Origin: Hsuehochloa calcarea | Lineage: Eukaryota > Streptophyta > Magnoliopsida > Poales > Poaceae | Direction of reading: 5' to 3' | Length of the DNA: 64,000 bases | Assembly: GCA_036346395.1 (NCBI GenBank) | Contig: CM070601.1 | Location: 13,761,763-13,825,762 of the forward strand | Shown here: positions 10,950 to 23,126 of the stretch, in pieces | How the letters are laid out: each line of letters opens with the position of its first letter | Position numbering within the stretch: the first letter of the stretch is position 1 | Translations under genes and position numbers: made by a program | The notes under the pieces: generated by a model | The model's input: only the letters and a program-made list of their open reading frames with translations | The model's database searches: none | What the model was told of the DNA's origin: nothing

Positions 10950-12300
10950 ATGGATGACGAAAATTGGTTCAACTTGGTAGACTACTCCGACCTCGACATG
11001 GACGCATGCACAAGCGTCATGGAAAAAACAGGATGTCCTCATCCTCCTCCACAGGCTCGCCACTTGCCGAGACCAGCGAGATCGACCGAATGGATGAAGA
11101 TTCACCGCCACTATCCGCGGCGCTTCCTGAGGAACCGATCGTTCCGACCAGTTCGGAACATCCGAATGCCTCTACAAGCCCGGTCAATCCGATCGGCAAG
11201 AACGGCGACGGTAGCCAAGCATCAGAGAGTCAACGTACTCTCGATGTTATCATAGGCGGCCAGTATTCAACAAATGGCCCTACGTATTCCGAGAGCTAAC
11301 CAATGTTATCTAAGGAACCGGTTCCCAACCAACTACAATATGGTTCCTTTTCAAAGAAGACGTCATGACCCCATAAGAGGATATTGAGCCTTCTCAGCAG
11401 GGCTCCAAGCTGCACACTGGTCGGACAGGTTCCGATCAGTCAACATAAAGAAGTTCAAAGGGACTCAGAACCCATTAGAATTTGTTCATATCTATACTAC
11501 CATCATCAAAACTACTAGTGGTAATGACAACGTGGTGGTAAATTACTTGCCCACGATCCTTGAAGGGTCTGCCCGATCGTGGTTGCTAAACCTGCCGGTC
11601 AGATCTATCTATATTTGGGAGTAGTTGTGTGATATGTTGTTCACTAACTTCCAGGGGACGTATGATCGCCCCAGAAAAGAAGACGATCTCCATCAGATCA
11701 GGCAAAAGACCAATGAAACTCTTCGATAATATATCAAGAGGTTCAGCCAGGTTCGTAACTCTATCCCAGAGATCGCCTAATCTTTGGTTATCCTGGCTTT
11801 TAAAGCATGGCTGAGGAATCGACGGTTTGCGGATGATATCGCCATGAATTCTCCACGAACAACCGTCGAGCTTTTCAACATGGCTGACAAATATGCAACC
11901 GCTAGCAAGGCAGTTGAATAGTACGACGCTATTGATCGAAAAGATAAAATACCTCAACCTGGCTAGGAAAAACAGGAGAAAAAGAGCAAGAAGTCTCTCA
12001 AGGGTAAGAAAAATCGCAAGCTCGACAATAAAGAAGTCCTTGCGATCCCTGAAATTTTTTCCAAGGGCAAGAAATACTTTTCCACATGGAACAATGCAAA
12101 GGCTCCAACAAACGACTACAAGAAAAACAAAAAGTGGTGTACACTTCACCAGGCAGCAGGGCATGATCTGCGCACCTGCCGAGCCTAGAAAAAGAAACAA
12201 GAGGATTACTACTCAGGTAAAGGTCCCTTCCCCTCTATACATGAACTCGGAGAACCAAGCTCCAACAAGGACAAATATGGTGATAAAAAAATAGAGTACT
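10950..12300 (+). pseudogene. gag polyprotein remnant
   Basis: An N-terminal piece starts MDDENWFNLVDYSDLDMD at 10950 and shifts frame near 11030 into a Ser-rich stretch (SSSSSTGSPLAE). The capsid core is readable from about 11440 (DIKKFKGTQNPLEF, LEGSARSWL, FTNFQGTYDRP, LFNMADKYA), with in-frame stops at about 11623, 11728, 11778 and 11920. A Lys-rich segment and a partial zinc-knuckle-like WCTLHQAAGHDLRTC end it near 12185. This is the retrotransposon gag family, clearly dead. Confidence 0.8.
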
Positions 12301-12317
12301 ACGAGCCACAACACACC

Positions 12318-12878
12318 ATGGACATGATCTTCGAAGGATCACTTTTGTATGACTCAAGGCGCCATCTGAGGGCCGTGGAGCGGGAAGTGAACGTTGTCGA
12401 GTCTTCGATCGACATCAAGCCATCCAGGTGGTTAGAGACCGCTATCTTGTTCAGCAAAGAAGACTGTCACATCCCGTTGACTCGACCAGGTAGGATCCCT
12501 ATCGTAGTTGAACCTACAATTAACAATTGTAAAGTTAATCGAGTTTTGATAGATGGAGTTAGTTCTATAAATATTTTGTTTACGGGAGCATTGGAAGAAA
12601 TGCAAATTCCCAGGTCGAAAGTAAAACCCATGAAGTATGCTTTACACGGTGTAGTTTCTGGTTCTACTGCTAAACCGATGGGACAACTCTCCCTGCTGGT
12701 CACGTTCGGAAAACCTGACAGCTTTCGAACAGAAAAGATCACCTTTGATGTGGTGGATTTTGAAATCACATACAATGGGATTCTTGGTTATCTGGCATTG
12801 GCTAAATTCCTGATAGTTACACATTATGACTATCAGAGTTTAAAAATATCGGGACCAAAAGGAGTCATCACGATTTGA
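12318..12878 (+). pseudogene. Retrotransposon aspartic protease region
   Basis: The frame reads VNRVLIDGVSSINILF at about 12530, the position of the pepsin-like active site; the family usually has DGG/DTG-S-S, so the second Gly is replaced by Val here. Downstream are GQLSLLVTFG and ITYNGILGYLALAKF, the conserved C-terminal half (usually NAILGRP-L). The reading is open over 186 codons, the best preserved part of the element, but the changed active site and LGY for LGR suggest loss of function. Confidence 0.75.
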
Positions 12879-13239
12879 GAAGATAGAAAAATGGATTATG
12901 CATGTGATAGGAAATCCTTAGAACTGGTCAACGAGCTTCCGACCAAAGAAACTATTTTGCCTTCCGTGCAGGTCAAGCACTCAAGGCCCAAGATGGCCCC
13001 AAAGCCTTTCGACCAGACCAAGGAAGTACCACTCGACAAAGGCACTTCTCCGAAAAGCGCCAAAATATCGTCTGGGTCAGAAAATGCTAGGCATCTTCCC
13101 AAAAGGTATTGGTCGAGGCAGAACTCAACCTTAAATCGGAAGAGTCACTCGTCTCCTTCCTCTGAGCAAACCTGGATGTATTCGCTTGGTAGGCGTACGA
13201 CATGCCTGGAGTCCCTAGGGAGGTGATCGAGCATAGGTT

Positions 13240-14120
13240 AGCTCTTCAACTTGACAAAAAAATCAGTCAAGCAAAAGCTAAGATGCTTCGCACCTGATCG
13301 GAAGGAGGCAATACAGTCAGATATTGATAAGCTTCTTAAGGCTAGGTTTATTCATGAGATCGACCAACCAGAGTGACTCGCCAACCCTGTAATGATTAGA
13401 AAAAGCAATAGGAAATAGCGAATGTGTATCGACTTCACAGATTTTAATAAAACTTGTCTGAATGATGACTTTCTCCTTCCACGCATTGTTCAACTTGTAG
13501 ACTCTACTTCCTGGTGTGAGTTGTTAAGTTTTTTATATGCTTATTTAGGGTACCACCAGATTAACATGAGTAAAGATGATGAAGAAAAAACATCCTTCAG
13601 CAGGCCATATATCACTTACTGCTACGTTAAGATGTCATTTGGTCTTAAGAATGCTGGTGCGACTTTTCAGAGGTTGATGCAAAAAAAAACCTTTAATCCT
13701 CAGATAGGTCAAAATCTAGAAACCTACGTTGATGATTTGGTTGTGAAAAGCATCAACGCTGGCGACCATATTTTCGACCTATACGAAACTTTCAACAACT
13801 TAAAAAGGCATAACCTTAAGTTGAATCGACAGAAGTATGGGTTCGGAGTTTCTTCTCAAAAGCTGCTTGGTTTCCTTGTTTCTGCTAGAGGGACTGAAGT
13901 GAATCCAGCAAAAATATCAGTCATCGACTAGATGTGCTCTCCGACCGCAAAGAAAGAAGTCAGAAAACTAACCGGCTCTATGGCAGCGCTAAGTCGTTTT
14001 ATAGCACAGCCAGGTAAAAAAGGGTTACCTTTCTTCTTTAGAAACACAGAAGTTTCGAGTAGACTAAAGAACCAAACGAAGCCTTGGAAGAACTCAAGAG
14101 GTACCTTATGAGTGCCCTGG
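13240..14120 (+). pseudogene. Reverse transcriptase remnant
   Basis: Open from 13422 to 13931: MCIDFTDFNKTC (usually CVDYTDLN), YLGYHQINM, KMSFGLKNAGATFQRLMQ and the catalytic YVDD (in ETYVDDLVVKS at about 13720). The stop at 13929 falls in the linker, and the connection continues in the same region as LTGSMAALSRFIAQPG and, after a shift, EALEELKRYLMSAL at 14080-14120, where the nested LTR cuts the frame. A stop at 13375 and others upstream show decay. Typical Ty3/gypsy RT. Confidence 0.85.
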
Positions 14121-14916
14121 TGTCGTAGGGGCGGCCCCACCAGCCCAGCGAAGACCGTGGGGCAGACCTCGTGACGCACGAGCACAAAGACCCCCCACCC
14201 AATTCGGGGGCCACAAGGCACCTCTTCAGGGAGGCTCTGGGGAGGACCCGGAGCACCCCGAAGGGTCTCCGAAGGGCACCAGGCGTCCCTTCGGGGAGGC
14301 TCTAGGGATGACCTAGAGCCTCCCCGAAGGGTCTCCGAGGTACCGCGCGCCTGAAGCAACGGGTCCTCCGAGGCTACCTCAGGAGAGCCGGAGGGGTCCG
14401 CGGCCGACTCCACCTCGGTGGTCCCAAGCGCCTTTTCAGGATGCTTTGGGTGAAGTCCGACGGCCAATGGAGGGCCACCAGAGCACCACAAGACCAGGAG
14501 TAGCGGTTCATCTGGGCCACCTCGGGAGAAGCGAAGGATGCCCGGGGCCTCCTCAGCCAAGGGTGTCCTACACCCCGTAAGGTGCCTCGAGCGCTGGTGG
14601 ACCAGGTGCACCAACCAGGTGGACCAAGTCCAGCAGGGTCCACCACGGGCTGAAGGCTACGCGTAGGGAAAAAGCCCCTGCAGCCCCTATGCGTATAGGA
14701 TCTTTTTAGGGGTAGGATAATAACATCATATACCCTGGTAAGGAGGCTATAAATAGCCGTATTCCCCCATGTAACAAGCCAGATCCAGTTTTTTTTAGAG
14801 CAACTAATACACACATATTTTCCTGGCAGCTGGTCCCTTATCTTGAGGGCTCTCCGGTCACTCCAAAGACACAAGGGGTCCCCTCCTCTCACTATTAGTC
14901 TTCTTTTGCTACAACA
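14121..14916 (+). mobile_element. Nested solo LTR (796 bp) inside pol
   Basis: The insert begins TGTCGTAG and ends CTACAACA, near-perfect terminal inverted repeats. It is flanked by CCTGG (14116-14120) and CCCGG (14917-14921), a 5-bp target duplication with one change. If the insert and one flank copy are ignored, the host frame runs LMSALVLVSPI then, past one stop, GETLMIYVVAMPQTV, which is the expected pol sequence. Inside are a TATA box (GGCTATAAATAGCC at about 14745) and a GC-rich U3 with repeated GGAGGCTC-type words. No internal region remains, so it is a recombined solo LTR. Confidence 0.9.
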
Positions 14917-14921
14917 CCCGG

Positions 14922-15680
14922 TCCTAGTATCTCCAATATAGGGAGAAACATTGATGATTTACGTGGTTGCAATGCCGCAAACAGTAAATGGTGTACTGGT
15001 CGTAGAACGTGACAACGTCCAACGACCGGTATATTATGTAAGCGAAGTCTTACATGGACCTAAGGAAAGATATCAACAGGTACAAAAGTTGCTCCATGGT
15101 CTCCTTATAGCTTCAAAGAAATTAATGTATTACTTTCAGACCCACAAAGTGGTCGTACCTAAGGATATCCCCTTGGTCAAGTTCTTGAAAACAGAGAATC
15201 TTCAGGACGAATAGCGAAATGTGTAGTCGAGCTAGGGGCGTTCGATCTCCACTTCATCTCTCGAACAACAATTAAGTCCCAGACAATAGCAGAATTTATT
15301 GCTGAATGGACAAATCCTGAACCCACCCAAGGGCCCGAGTATGAACACCACGATGAGTGGACAATATACTTTGACGGCTCCTTGATGTTAAAAGGCTCAG
15401 GGGCTGCAGTTGTCTTGATATCCCTTTTTGGAGAACACATCAAATATGTCATTCAGTTAAACTTTCCTGCCACAAATAATGTGGTAGAATATGAAGCTTT
15501 ACTAGCAGAACTTCGGGCAGCCAGAGCGCTCGGGATTCGCATACCACTAGTGAAAGATGATTCTCAACCAGTAGTGAATCAAGTCGGGAAAGAGTATCAA
15601 TGCTCAAGTACTAAGATATCATCTTATTTGGCGAAAGTACGAAAACTCAAAAAACACTTCTTTGATTTCTAGATCCAATA
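14922..15680 (+). pseudogene. RNase H and second (archaeal-type) RNase H remnant
   Basis: First domain: YVVAMPQTVNGVLVVERD, RPVYYVSEVLHGPKERY, KLMYYFQTHKV, read from 14955 to 15214 with a stop in the connector. Second domain from 15356: WTIYFDGSLM with the first acidic residue, VVEYEALLAELRAARALGI with the catalytic Glu, and KDDSQPVVNQV with the next Asp; it ends at a stop at 15670. Two RNase H domains in this order are characteristic of Tat elements. Confidence 0.8.
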
Positions 15681-17010
15681 TATTCCTAGAAAGGAAAACT
15701 TTCTGGTAGATCAGTTGGCACGGATAGTCTCCACCAAGTCACCTGTCCCGCCCGGAGTTTTTCTCGAGCAACTCGATTCACTCTCGGTGGTCGAGCATTC
15801 AGAGGATATAGGTGTTCCATTAGAGGTCATACAAATCAATCCTGTGAATATGGATACTCCACAGGTCGTATAGCATGGCATTATTCCTGAAGATGATGTA
15901 GAGGCCGATCGTATAGCTCAGAAGGCCGAATCTTACAGAGTGTAGATGAGATGCATATCTCAAACGAATGGCTTTAAGTTGCTATACGACATTCTTGGGG
16001 GAGTCTATGGAGCACATCATTCCTACATATCACTGGTCGATAAAGCCTTTAGGTAAGGATAACATTGGCTAACTGCCCTTCATGATGCAAAAGAACTCGC
16101 GACGAAGTTTGTACAATATTAATTTCATAGTCAACAAGTACATTAGCCGGCACAAGCTTTGCAGATAATTCCTCTTTCTTGGCTTTTTGCGACCTGTGAA
16201 CTGGACATTCTGGGACCTTTTCCAACATCACCCGGGGGCTTCAAATTCCTTTTCGTCATGATTGACACGTTTACAAAATGGATAGAAGCCGAGCCAGTTG
16301 TTAAAACAACAACTGAGATTGCTAAAAGGTTCCTCATAAAAAAATATGATCACACGATTTGGTATACCCAGTCGTATAATCACGGATAATAGTACCTAGT
16401 TCTCTAGCGGAAATTTACAGGAATTATGTAACGATCTAGGTATCAAAATACATTTTGCTTATGTCTCTCATCCGTAGAGCAACGGACCAGTCGAGCGATC
16501 TAATTGTATAATAATGCAAGGAGTTAAAATCCGAGTTTTCAACCAGTTAACAAAACAATCAGAGGCTTCAGTTCAAGAACTTCCTTTTGTATTATGGGTC
16601 ATTCGAACCACGACTAGTCGTGCGATCGGTGAAACGTCATTCTTTCTAGTTTACGGTGCTGAAGCCATGCTTCCTCCGGAACTGAAAATTCGCTCCACTC
16701 GAACCGATTTTTTTTAACGAAAGCGATCAAGAACAACAAAGACTCAACGGCATCAATTTCCTTGAAGAACGATGAAACCCAAGCCCTCATACAATCGGCG
16801 GTCTACCAACAAGCCATTCAAAAGTACAACAGCTGTAAGGTGCAACCTCCCAGTCTAACAGTAGGTGATCTAGTTCTAAGAAAAATTTAGAGCCAGGCCA
16901 ATCGCAATAAATTTTCTCTCAAATAGGAAGATCCTTACACAGTGGCCGAAGTCACCCGATCTGGCTCTGGCTCAGTGCGACTAGCAATGTCAGACAGACG
17001 TGTTTAGTCA
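15681..17010 (+). pseudogene. Integrase remnant
   Basis: The catalytic core is readable as ELDILGPFPTSPGGFKFLFV and IDTFTKWIEAEPV (16197-16290), then after shifts HFAYVSHP-SNGPVERSN (16450-16510) and RTTTSRAIGETSFFLVYGAE with AMLPPEL (16606-16690). The C-terminal part around 16830-16900 has the VGDLVL-type phrase. At least four stops or shifts break it. Closest to Ty3/gypsy integrases. Confidence 0.8.
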
Positions 17011-18023
17011 ATTTCTTGGAACATTGATCAATTACGCAAGTCCCTTGTATAATTTTTTACATTATTTCAATTTAAATACATATTCATTTCTATTTCCCGA
17101 TGAGTTATATTATTTATATATATGTCATCCATTATCTGGTCACATACTATTGTTGTCTAACTGGTCAAAAAAGATCTATTTCTTTCTGATATCCTTTCAA
17201 TAGGATCTCTTTTTTACTTTTTGGCCTCGACATGACCGTCACAAGCCATAAGGGTTTTAGTCGTGATCATCTCAGTTATGGTTCTCACGCGCGACCATAC
17301 ACTCTTTTCTTAAAAGAAATAAGTAAGAGAGCATAACATAGACAACATGCTATGGTTATTTACATGCTTAAGAATTTGAAGACTATCTTTCTCTATTTAA
17401 ATATTCTGTACTTCTCTTCTTTGGCTACTGGTCGGGACACGGAAAATCTCCTGGTCGAAATCTCTCATCTCTACACGTGGTCTTGCCCACTAGAATGAGT
17501 TTCCTAGCGACGACCTTTTTCTTACGATCCTCGCTGCCAGTCGGGCATGGGCATGAGCAAGTTTTACGAAGTGTCTATTATGTCTTTAAATCTTAGCAAT
17601 CTTTACGACTAGTTTTGAATAGTGTGTATAAATAAAACCAATTATCACTTATGCATGCATTTTTGCATGTTCCTTTATCATTAAGATAAGTCTTGCAACA
17701 TCTTCCGACCATAAAATGTACTATACAATATTTTCAATTATGGAAATAAATCTATCGCTAGTCGAAGTCACATACTGATTCTGATCAAATTGATTTCCTA
17801 GTATTACTTAGATCTTTTTGCAACATAATCAGTACATACTTTGTATTATGGTCTTAACTTTTACTCTCTTTCTTGGTATACTACTTCTTTAGTTAGTTCT
17901 ACTAATACAAGCAGTCGGGGGCTAGGAAGTATATGAGTAACAAAGTAAAAAAGATAAAACAAAGACTTTACTAGTGATAAAAAGGTAAGTTTTTACATTC
18001 ACAATTCAAACAATTACAATCAT
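17011..18023. other. Non-coding spacer between pol and antisense ORF
   Basis: AT-rich spacer of the retroelement. It repeats 'gtcgtga/gaccg/tggtcg' words (17230-17300, 17420-17550) but no frame could be assigned. It probably holds the remains of the 3' end of the antisense transcript. Confidence 0.4.
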
Positions 18024-20922
18024 CTACTTCGCGAGATCGTTAGACTGGTCGCTACGTGACAGAGATTCGACCTCCATATCCTTGGCAACTTTATTTCCAA
18101 CAGGCAAAATCTCCTCTATTAACTTGGCTGCTTTATCATCCGAACAGTTGAAATCTTCTTCAACAGCTTGGAGATGAATGGAGGGGTTGGAAGCCTTCAG
18201 CTTTGCCAAAGCAAGGCTAACTCCGTTGGCAATGGCGTCTTTCATAGTTTGTGCATGATTTTTCCGAGTAGATGCAAGCAAACCTCTGAGATCTTCAAGG
18301 AGTCGGCCAAGATAGTTGATCTTCTCCACAGGATCTCTCAAGATAGGCAGACTTGATCCTGACCCTATGTCGAAAATCATCTTGTTAAAAGTATTTATTT
18401 GTTCATCAAAACTTTGCCCAAGAGTTGCCTCCTTGTCATGCTCAAATTTAAGAGCTTTTTCCACTCTTTTTAGTTTCTGATTTTTCTCTGCTCAAACAGA
18501 TCAAAGTTTTAAAAAATAAAGCTTAAAATACATTGTAAACTGGTTAGGCTTTACGACCAGTTACCTTTAATTTTCTTCTTGCAAATTTCAATGACTTCTT
18601 TCTGTCTGGTCTTTAAGTATTCGATCGACTAGTCCTTAGCTTGGCCTTCTTCTTCAAGCTTTATTATTTTGGTATTTTTAGCCGTAATCTCGTTTTTATT
18701 TGCCTCTGATTCGATCTATCATGATAATAGGAGAGTTCAGAAATAATAAAGAGGTAACAAAAAGAAAAGAAGAGAGTCAGGAAGAAGTACTTACTTTTGT
18801 ATTCAGAGTTTTCTTTCTCCAAGTCTATAATTCGCTTGGGCGGTCCTTTGACCACGGCAATATTCTCAATCATGTTCTGCCAATGATAGCAGACTTCTTT
18901 AAAAAAAATTATAAATTTTAAGAAGAGACAAATAGGGTGGTCGAAGATGCTTACCTCGCCCGCCGTGTCTGCATATTGGGAGTAGATAAGGGTAGGATCA
19001 GTCTCCAACTGACGACCTGACACCCTCTTCTAGGCCTCCTAAAACAACTGATTATCATGCATTCGACAGTGGCCGGAGAAAAAACTGGGATGAGGAGATG
19101 TTACGACTAGTGAAGAACTTCTCTCCTCTTGAGCGATATCAATAGGAGTCGGAACCTGCTGGGGCTCTTCTTTGACTCTTGTCTCCTCAGGCACGATTGG
19201 AGCCATTTCAGAGACTGGAGCATCCAGAGCTGCCACCTGCTCGGGGGCTGGCTCGACCTCTTCCTCCTTAGGGATATTTTCCTGATGGGTGTTCTAGTCG
19301 GAAACAACTGGAACACCAGAAGACCTATCAAAATAGAAGAAAGGAAAGTCAAGATTTTAGAATACCAAAAGCTACGAATAGGTATGTACTTTCATAAGTC
19401 TAGTTCATGTATACATACTTGGTCATCTTCTTGGTTTTGATCTTGAAACGTCTGGGAGCATATTTCGTGATGCTTGCCTTCCTCTTCTTTCCCACCGATT
19501 TTACTGGATCTAAACCAGTAGGGATGGTTAAACCCCTCACGTCCTCCGACCTCCGGTCAGAAGTGATTGCCTCGACCAGTTGATCGAGGTCCCCGATCAG
19601 CTAGTCGGAGACAGTGTCATCGTTGGCTTCTATGATAGTTGCTTTGGTAGCAACTGTCAGGTCGTGAACAACCACTTTGGAGCCCACGACCTCTGCCGTC
19701 TCGACCTGCAATTCCTCGTTCTCTCCCATCTAATTAAAAAGCTAATTTTAATTAGGTGATGAATTTTTTCCATCTAAAATATATACTCCTTGTCAAAAGC
19801 TCTATTACCTTTGGGAGATCATCATCTTCACTGATCTCTAAGGCAGAGTTGGTCGAAACAAGTGATGACAGAGACTCTACATCAAGTTCATTCATCCTTA
19901 GCCCGATTGTCTACATAATTAGTGCAAAATTATATACTGATCGGAGAATATATAAACAACAAAGAATAAGATGTTATTTACCCTGAGTCTCTTCACTTTC
20001 TCTTCTAAAGAGACAAGTGCCAAGATATTGGAAAATGCAGCCCTAGCATCAGGCTCCCAGCACAGATCATTTTAATCCACTCACTAATCTTATCAGGGGA
20101 AAGCGCTTCAAGAAATAAAATGATTTCAAGGTTAAGAAATACACAACTAACAAACTATACTAAACGGGATTCTCAGAACTTACATTCCCTGATATCCTTG
20201 GTCGCTTCGTCACGACCGATGTGCTAGAGCAGAGAACGTGATCGAAGCCTCAAGGGACTCATCCGACGCATGGAGGAGTCCCTAACCACATGCCAAGCAG
20301 TTAAGCCCCTGGCACTAAGGTCTTGAATCGCTTCAACACACCTTCCGACCCTTCCCTCCTGCTTTACGGTCGAACGCCAGTTGGGTTTCTCCCTCGCCAA
20401 ATTACCGACGAAGAAAAGGTTGTCCTCCTTCGTGACCGTCATATAGAACTAGATTTTCTTCCATGACACCCACGAGGACTTTGAGTACATTTTGATGTAT
20501 TCATCGGCCTTCCTATCGTGAAGGCGTAGTGAGCATTCCCTAGGGGTTCTCGTTGTCTTCCTCGACCTCGCCATCTTGTAAAAATACTTGAAGACCCTCA
20601 GATCTGGTCGGATCCCCAGGTACGCCTCGCAGAGGCAGACGAAGATGTTGAAGTTGGCGATTGAGTTGCGGAGGTTGATCGGTTCGATGTCGTAGTACTC
20701 AAGAACCTGCGAAAGGAACTTGTGTACCGGAAATCTAAGCCTGCAATCGATGTAGGTGAGGAAAACAGGGATTTCCCCTTCTTCTCCACTCGAGTAATAC
20801 TCTCTGGTCGCTGATTTCCACATTATCAGACTCTTGTCTGGAAGCATCCCGATCTCCACCAAAGCCTTGGGCTTCTTTATGCTCAAATCTGAAAACAACC
20901 ACTTGGTGATTAAATCCGACAT
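18024..20922 (-). pseudogene. Antisense ORF of the Tat element (gypsy-type transposon domain)
   Basis: Read on minus from MSDLITKWLFS at 20922. The hallmark FPVHKFLSQVLEYYDIEPIN and FVCLCEAYLGIRPDLRVFKY match the plant 'putative gypsy type transposon' domain (PF04195). The same frame continues through a TAG at 20449 into MTVTKEDNLFFVG and MRRMSPLRLRSRS, then a second TAG and HIGRDEATKDIRE up to a GTAAGT donor at about 20183. Further exon-like pieces follow: EALSPDKISEWIKM near 20090, acidic linkers at 19.0-19.7 kb, and a coiled-coil-like stretch at 18464-18024 (MEKALKFEHDKEATLGQSF...). Multi-exon antisense genes between pol and the 3' LTR are known in Tat elements; role unknown. This copy has at least two in-frame stops. 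Confidence 0.7.
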
Positions 20923-21289
20923 GATTGGATGAGCAGTGCTTGGAGAACATTTTCGGGTGAAAAGAACAAAGGAGGTTGGAAGAGATCCTTTATAGGAATA
21001 TGAAGAGGAAGTTTAAGAAAATCTGAGAGCATAATGTCCTTTAGGCGGTGTGTCGGCGGGAAATTTTTTTTCTGATTTTCCGATTTTCTGTTTAATTGAA
21101 AAATCGTTTAAAAGCTTCCAAAATTCATATCTTTTTCTGTATAACTCCAAAAATTGTGAAACCAATTTCTAAAATCAAGATCTTGCTAATGGCACTGGTC
21201 TTGTTCATTTTGGAGTTCATTATTTATGAGTTTGGTATTTATTTGCTCTCTCTGCTGTTGTGTCTTTTTCCGGTACTTTCGACCGATTA

Positions 21290-23126
21290 GGATTCGACGA
21301 CGTGGGAGACCTCAACTTCGACCAAGTTCAAGAATACCAGGACCCCTCTGCCTTTAACCAAGGCGAGTCAATACGTTGATCATTCTGAGCCTACATTTTA
21401 TGCAAACTATGTTTATTTAAAATATCAACGTTGCATGCTTTAATTTTGTAATCAATGATATGTTAAAGCTTAAGGTAGTTAAATACTCATTTGCTGATTA
21501 ATTACTTATTAAGCCATCCTTTGATAAATCGAATACAATATTCTTTGTCACCCTAGTAATTATGTGGTAAATACTAGCCTAGGTTGTACTTAAGCGACAT
21601 GCTAGTCTTGCTTAAGTACCGGGATAATAAATGTCCCGATCATCATCTTTTAAACATGAAAAATGGTTTTGGGCAGTCATTGGATGTAGATGACTAATGT
21701 GTTGCGTTAATTGGTTTTCCTTCCCAAAACCCTAAACAACTTGCTAGTACCACATCTGGACGGATGGAAAGAGTGGCGGGTGCGGACGTAGCACGAGAAT
21801 GGTTGATATGTGGTATGAACCGTCCAGATGAATTAAGGACTTAATCTTGTCATGTCCTCCTGTGTAAAACAAGTACAACCGCAAGTCCGCAAAGTGCAAC
21901 TTGGCTTAGTAAAATTATTGAACCCTGAATGTCATCCCACAACTGGTGTTTAAAAGTGTGCAAGCGGCAGGACGTATGCTAGCTTAAATGGGACACCAAA
22001 ACGGTGAAGTTATCAGCTGCGCTAGTCGTTGTGGCCGGGGCCAGCTGCGCTAGTCGTTGTGGTAAGCATCCCGCAGAACTTATGGAATTGGTCATAGGGG
22101 TGAGATGACGGAAGGGGCAAGGTAGTTTGAAACGTTACTGTGACGATCGCTCAACTACATGACTAAGGAATCATGTGGGGTAACGAGTATGATTATCTCT
22201 TGTGGGTACAGTGTACAACCTCTGCAGAGTCTAAACTGTTTAAACAGCCGTGTCTACGGTCAAAGGCGGACATGGGAACTTAACCTGAGTTAGTTCTATT
22301 TCAAAAACCTTTGTGGGTGGAATGGAAATGTGTTGGGCATCTAGCCCTTGTTTTGGATTTTTCCTGGGTAACCTTACCCAGTGCTGATAATTGGTGGAAG
22401 TAACCGCTATCAAAACTTAGCATGAGGTGGAGGTAACATCTACTATTATTTAACATTGCACTTATTCTCTTTAATGAAAATGCAATCTATTTAAAATGCT
22501 AAGTCATAGGACTTTGTAATTATGATAATTGAAAAAGATGCTTTAGCAAATAAATGAAACCTGAGCCATCCTTGTTAAGCCTTGCATGTGTACCATTGCA
22601 TACTGTGTGTTGGCTCGCGAGCACGGTAGTTGTGCTCACTCTCGCTCCTCCCCCAAACCCTTCAGATGATGTGGATCAAGGAGACTACACATACTACGAG
22701 GAGGCTGAGGTCGATGGTCACGGGAACCCTGAAGAGTAGTGTAGATTCTGTACTGTAGGTCTCGCCCCAGTCTCGTGGACTCTTTGGTACTTGCGTACAA
22801 CATATATTACCCAATCCTTGGATAATATCGGTCGTACGTCGGTCACCCCAGTCGCTTGCCTGTGGAGAGATGAGCCCCATCCTCCCTTTTGTTTCCGCTG
22901 CAGCTTTATGCTTTTGCGTATTGTAATCAATTTGGCCTGGTGGCCCTTATGTAAAACTTGACCCGACGTGGTCTATGTCACTCTGATGTATGTTATATTT
23001 AAATATCTTAATTCGCGCTTTGTATGATATGATTCAGCAATGAGTCTGTGAGTGCTACCTACTGATCCAGGGAGTAGCACAGTAATGTTCACATAGGATC
23101 CGAGATTAGAAAATTCGGGTCCGACA
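21290..23126 (+). mobile_element. LTR-like block ending GGGTCCGACA
   Basis: Collinear with parts of 841-3900 (shared GGGCAGTC, TGTTGGCTCGCGA, end GGGTCCRACA). A short leader, FDDVGDLNFDQVQEYQDPSAF, is readable at 21291-21358. The repeated GGCCAGCTGCGCTAGTCGTTGTGG pair at about 22010-22060 is an internal duplication. The left end and target duplication could not be found, so it may be a truncated solo LTR or the 3' LTR of a neighbour. Confidence 0.5.

Larger units (their letters stand above)
10225..21000 (+). mobile_element. Decayed Ty3/gypsy retrotransposon, Tat type
   Basis: Order on plus: LTR-like 5' end, gag, aspartic protease, reverse transcriptase, RNase H, second (archaeal-type) RNase H, integrase. 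A separate intron-containing ORF runs on the minus strand between integrase and the expected 3' LTR. The second RNase H and antisense ORFs are known traits of the Tat/RIRE2/Grande group. Every domain carries stops or frameshifts, so the copy is inactive. A solo LTR (14121-14916) split pol. The element's own 3' LTR is not recognisable; a different LTR type starts at about 21.3 kb. Confidence 0.8.

Noticed and set aside
13928..14614. 228-codon frame on minus at the end of RT
   Set aside because: Most of it lies in the nested GC-rich solo LTR and it crosses the insertion border.
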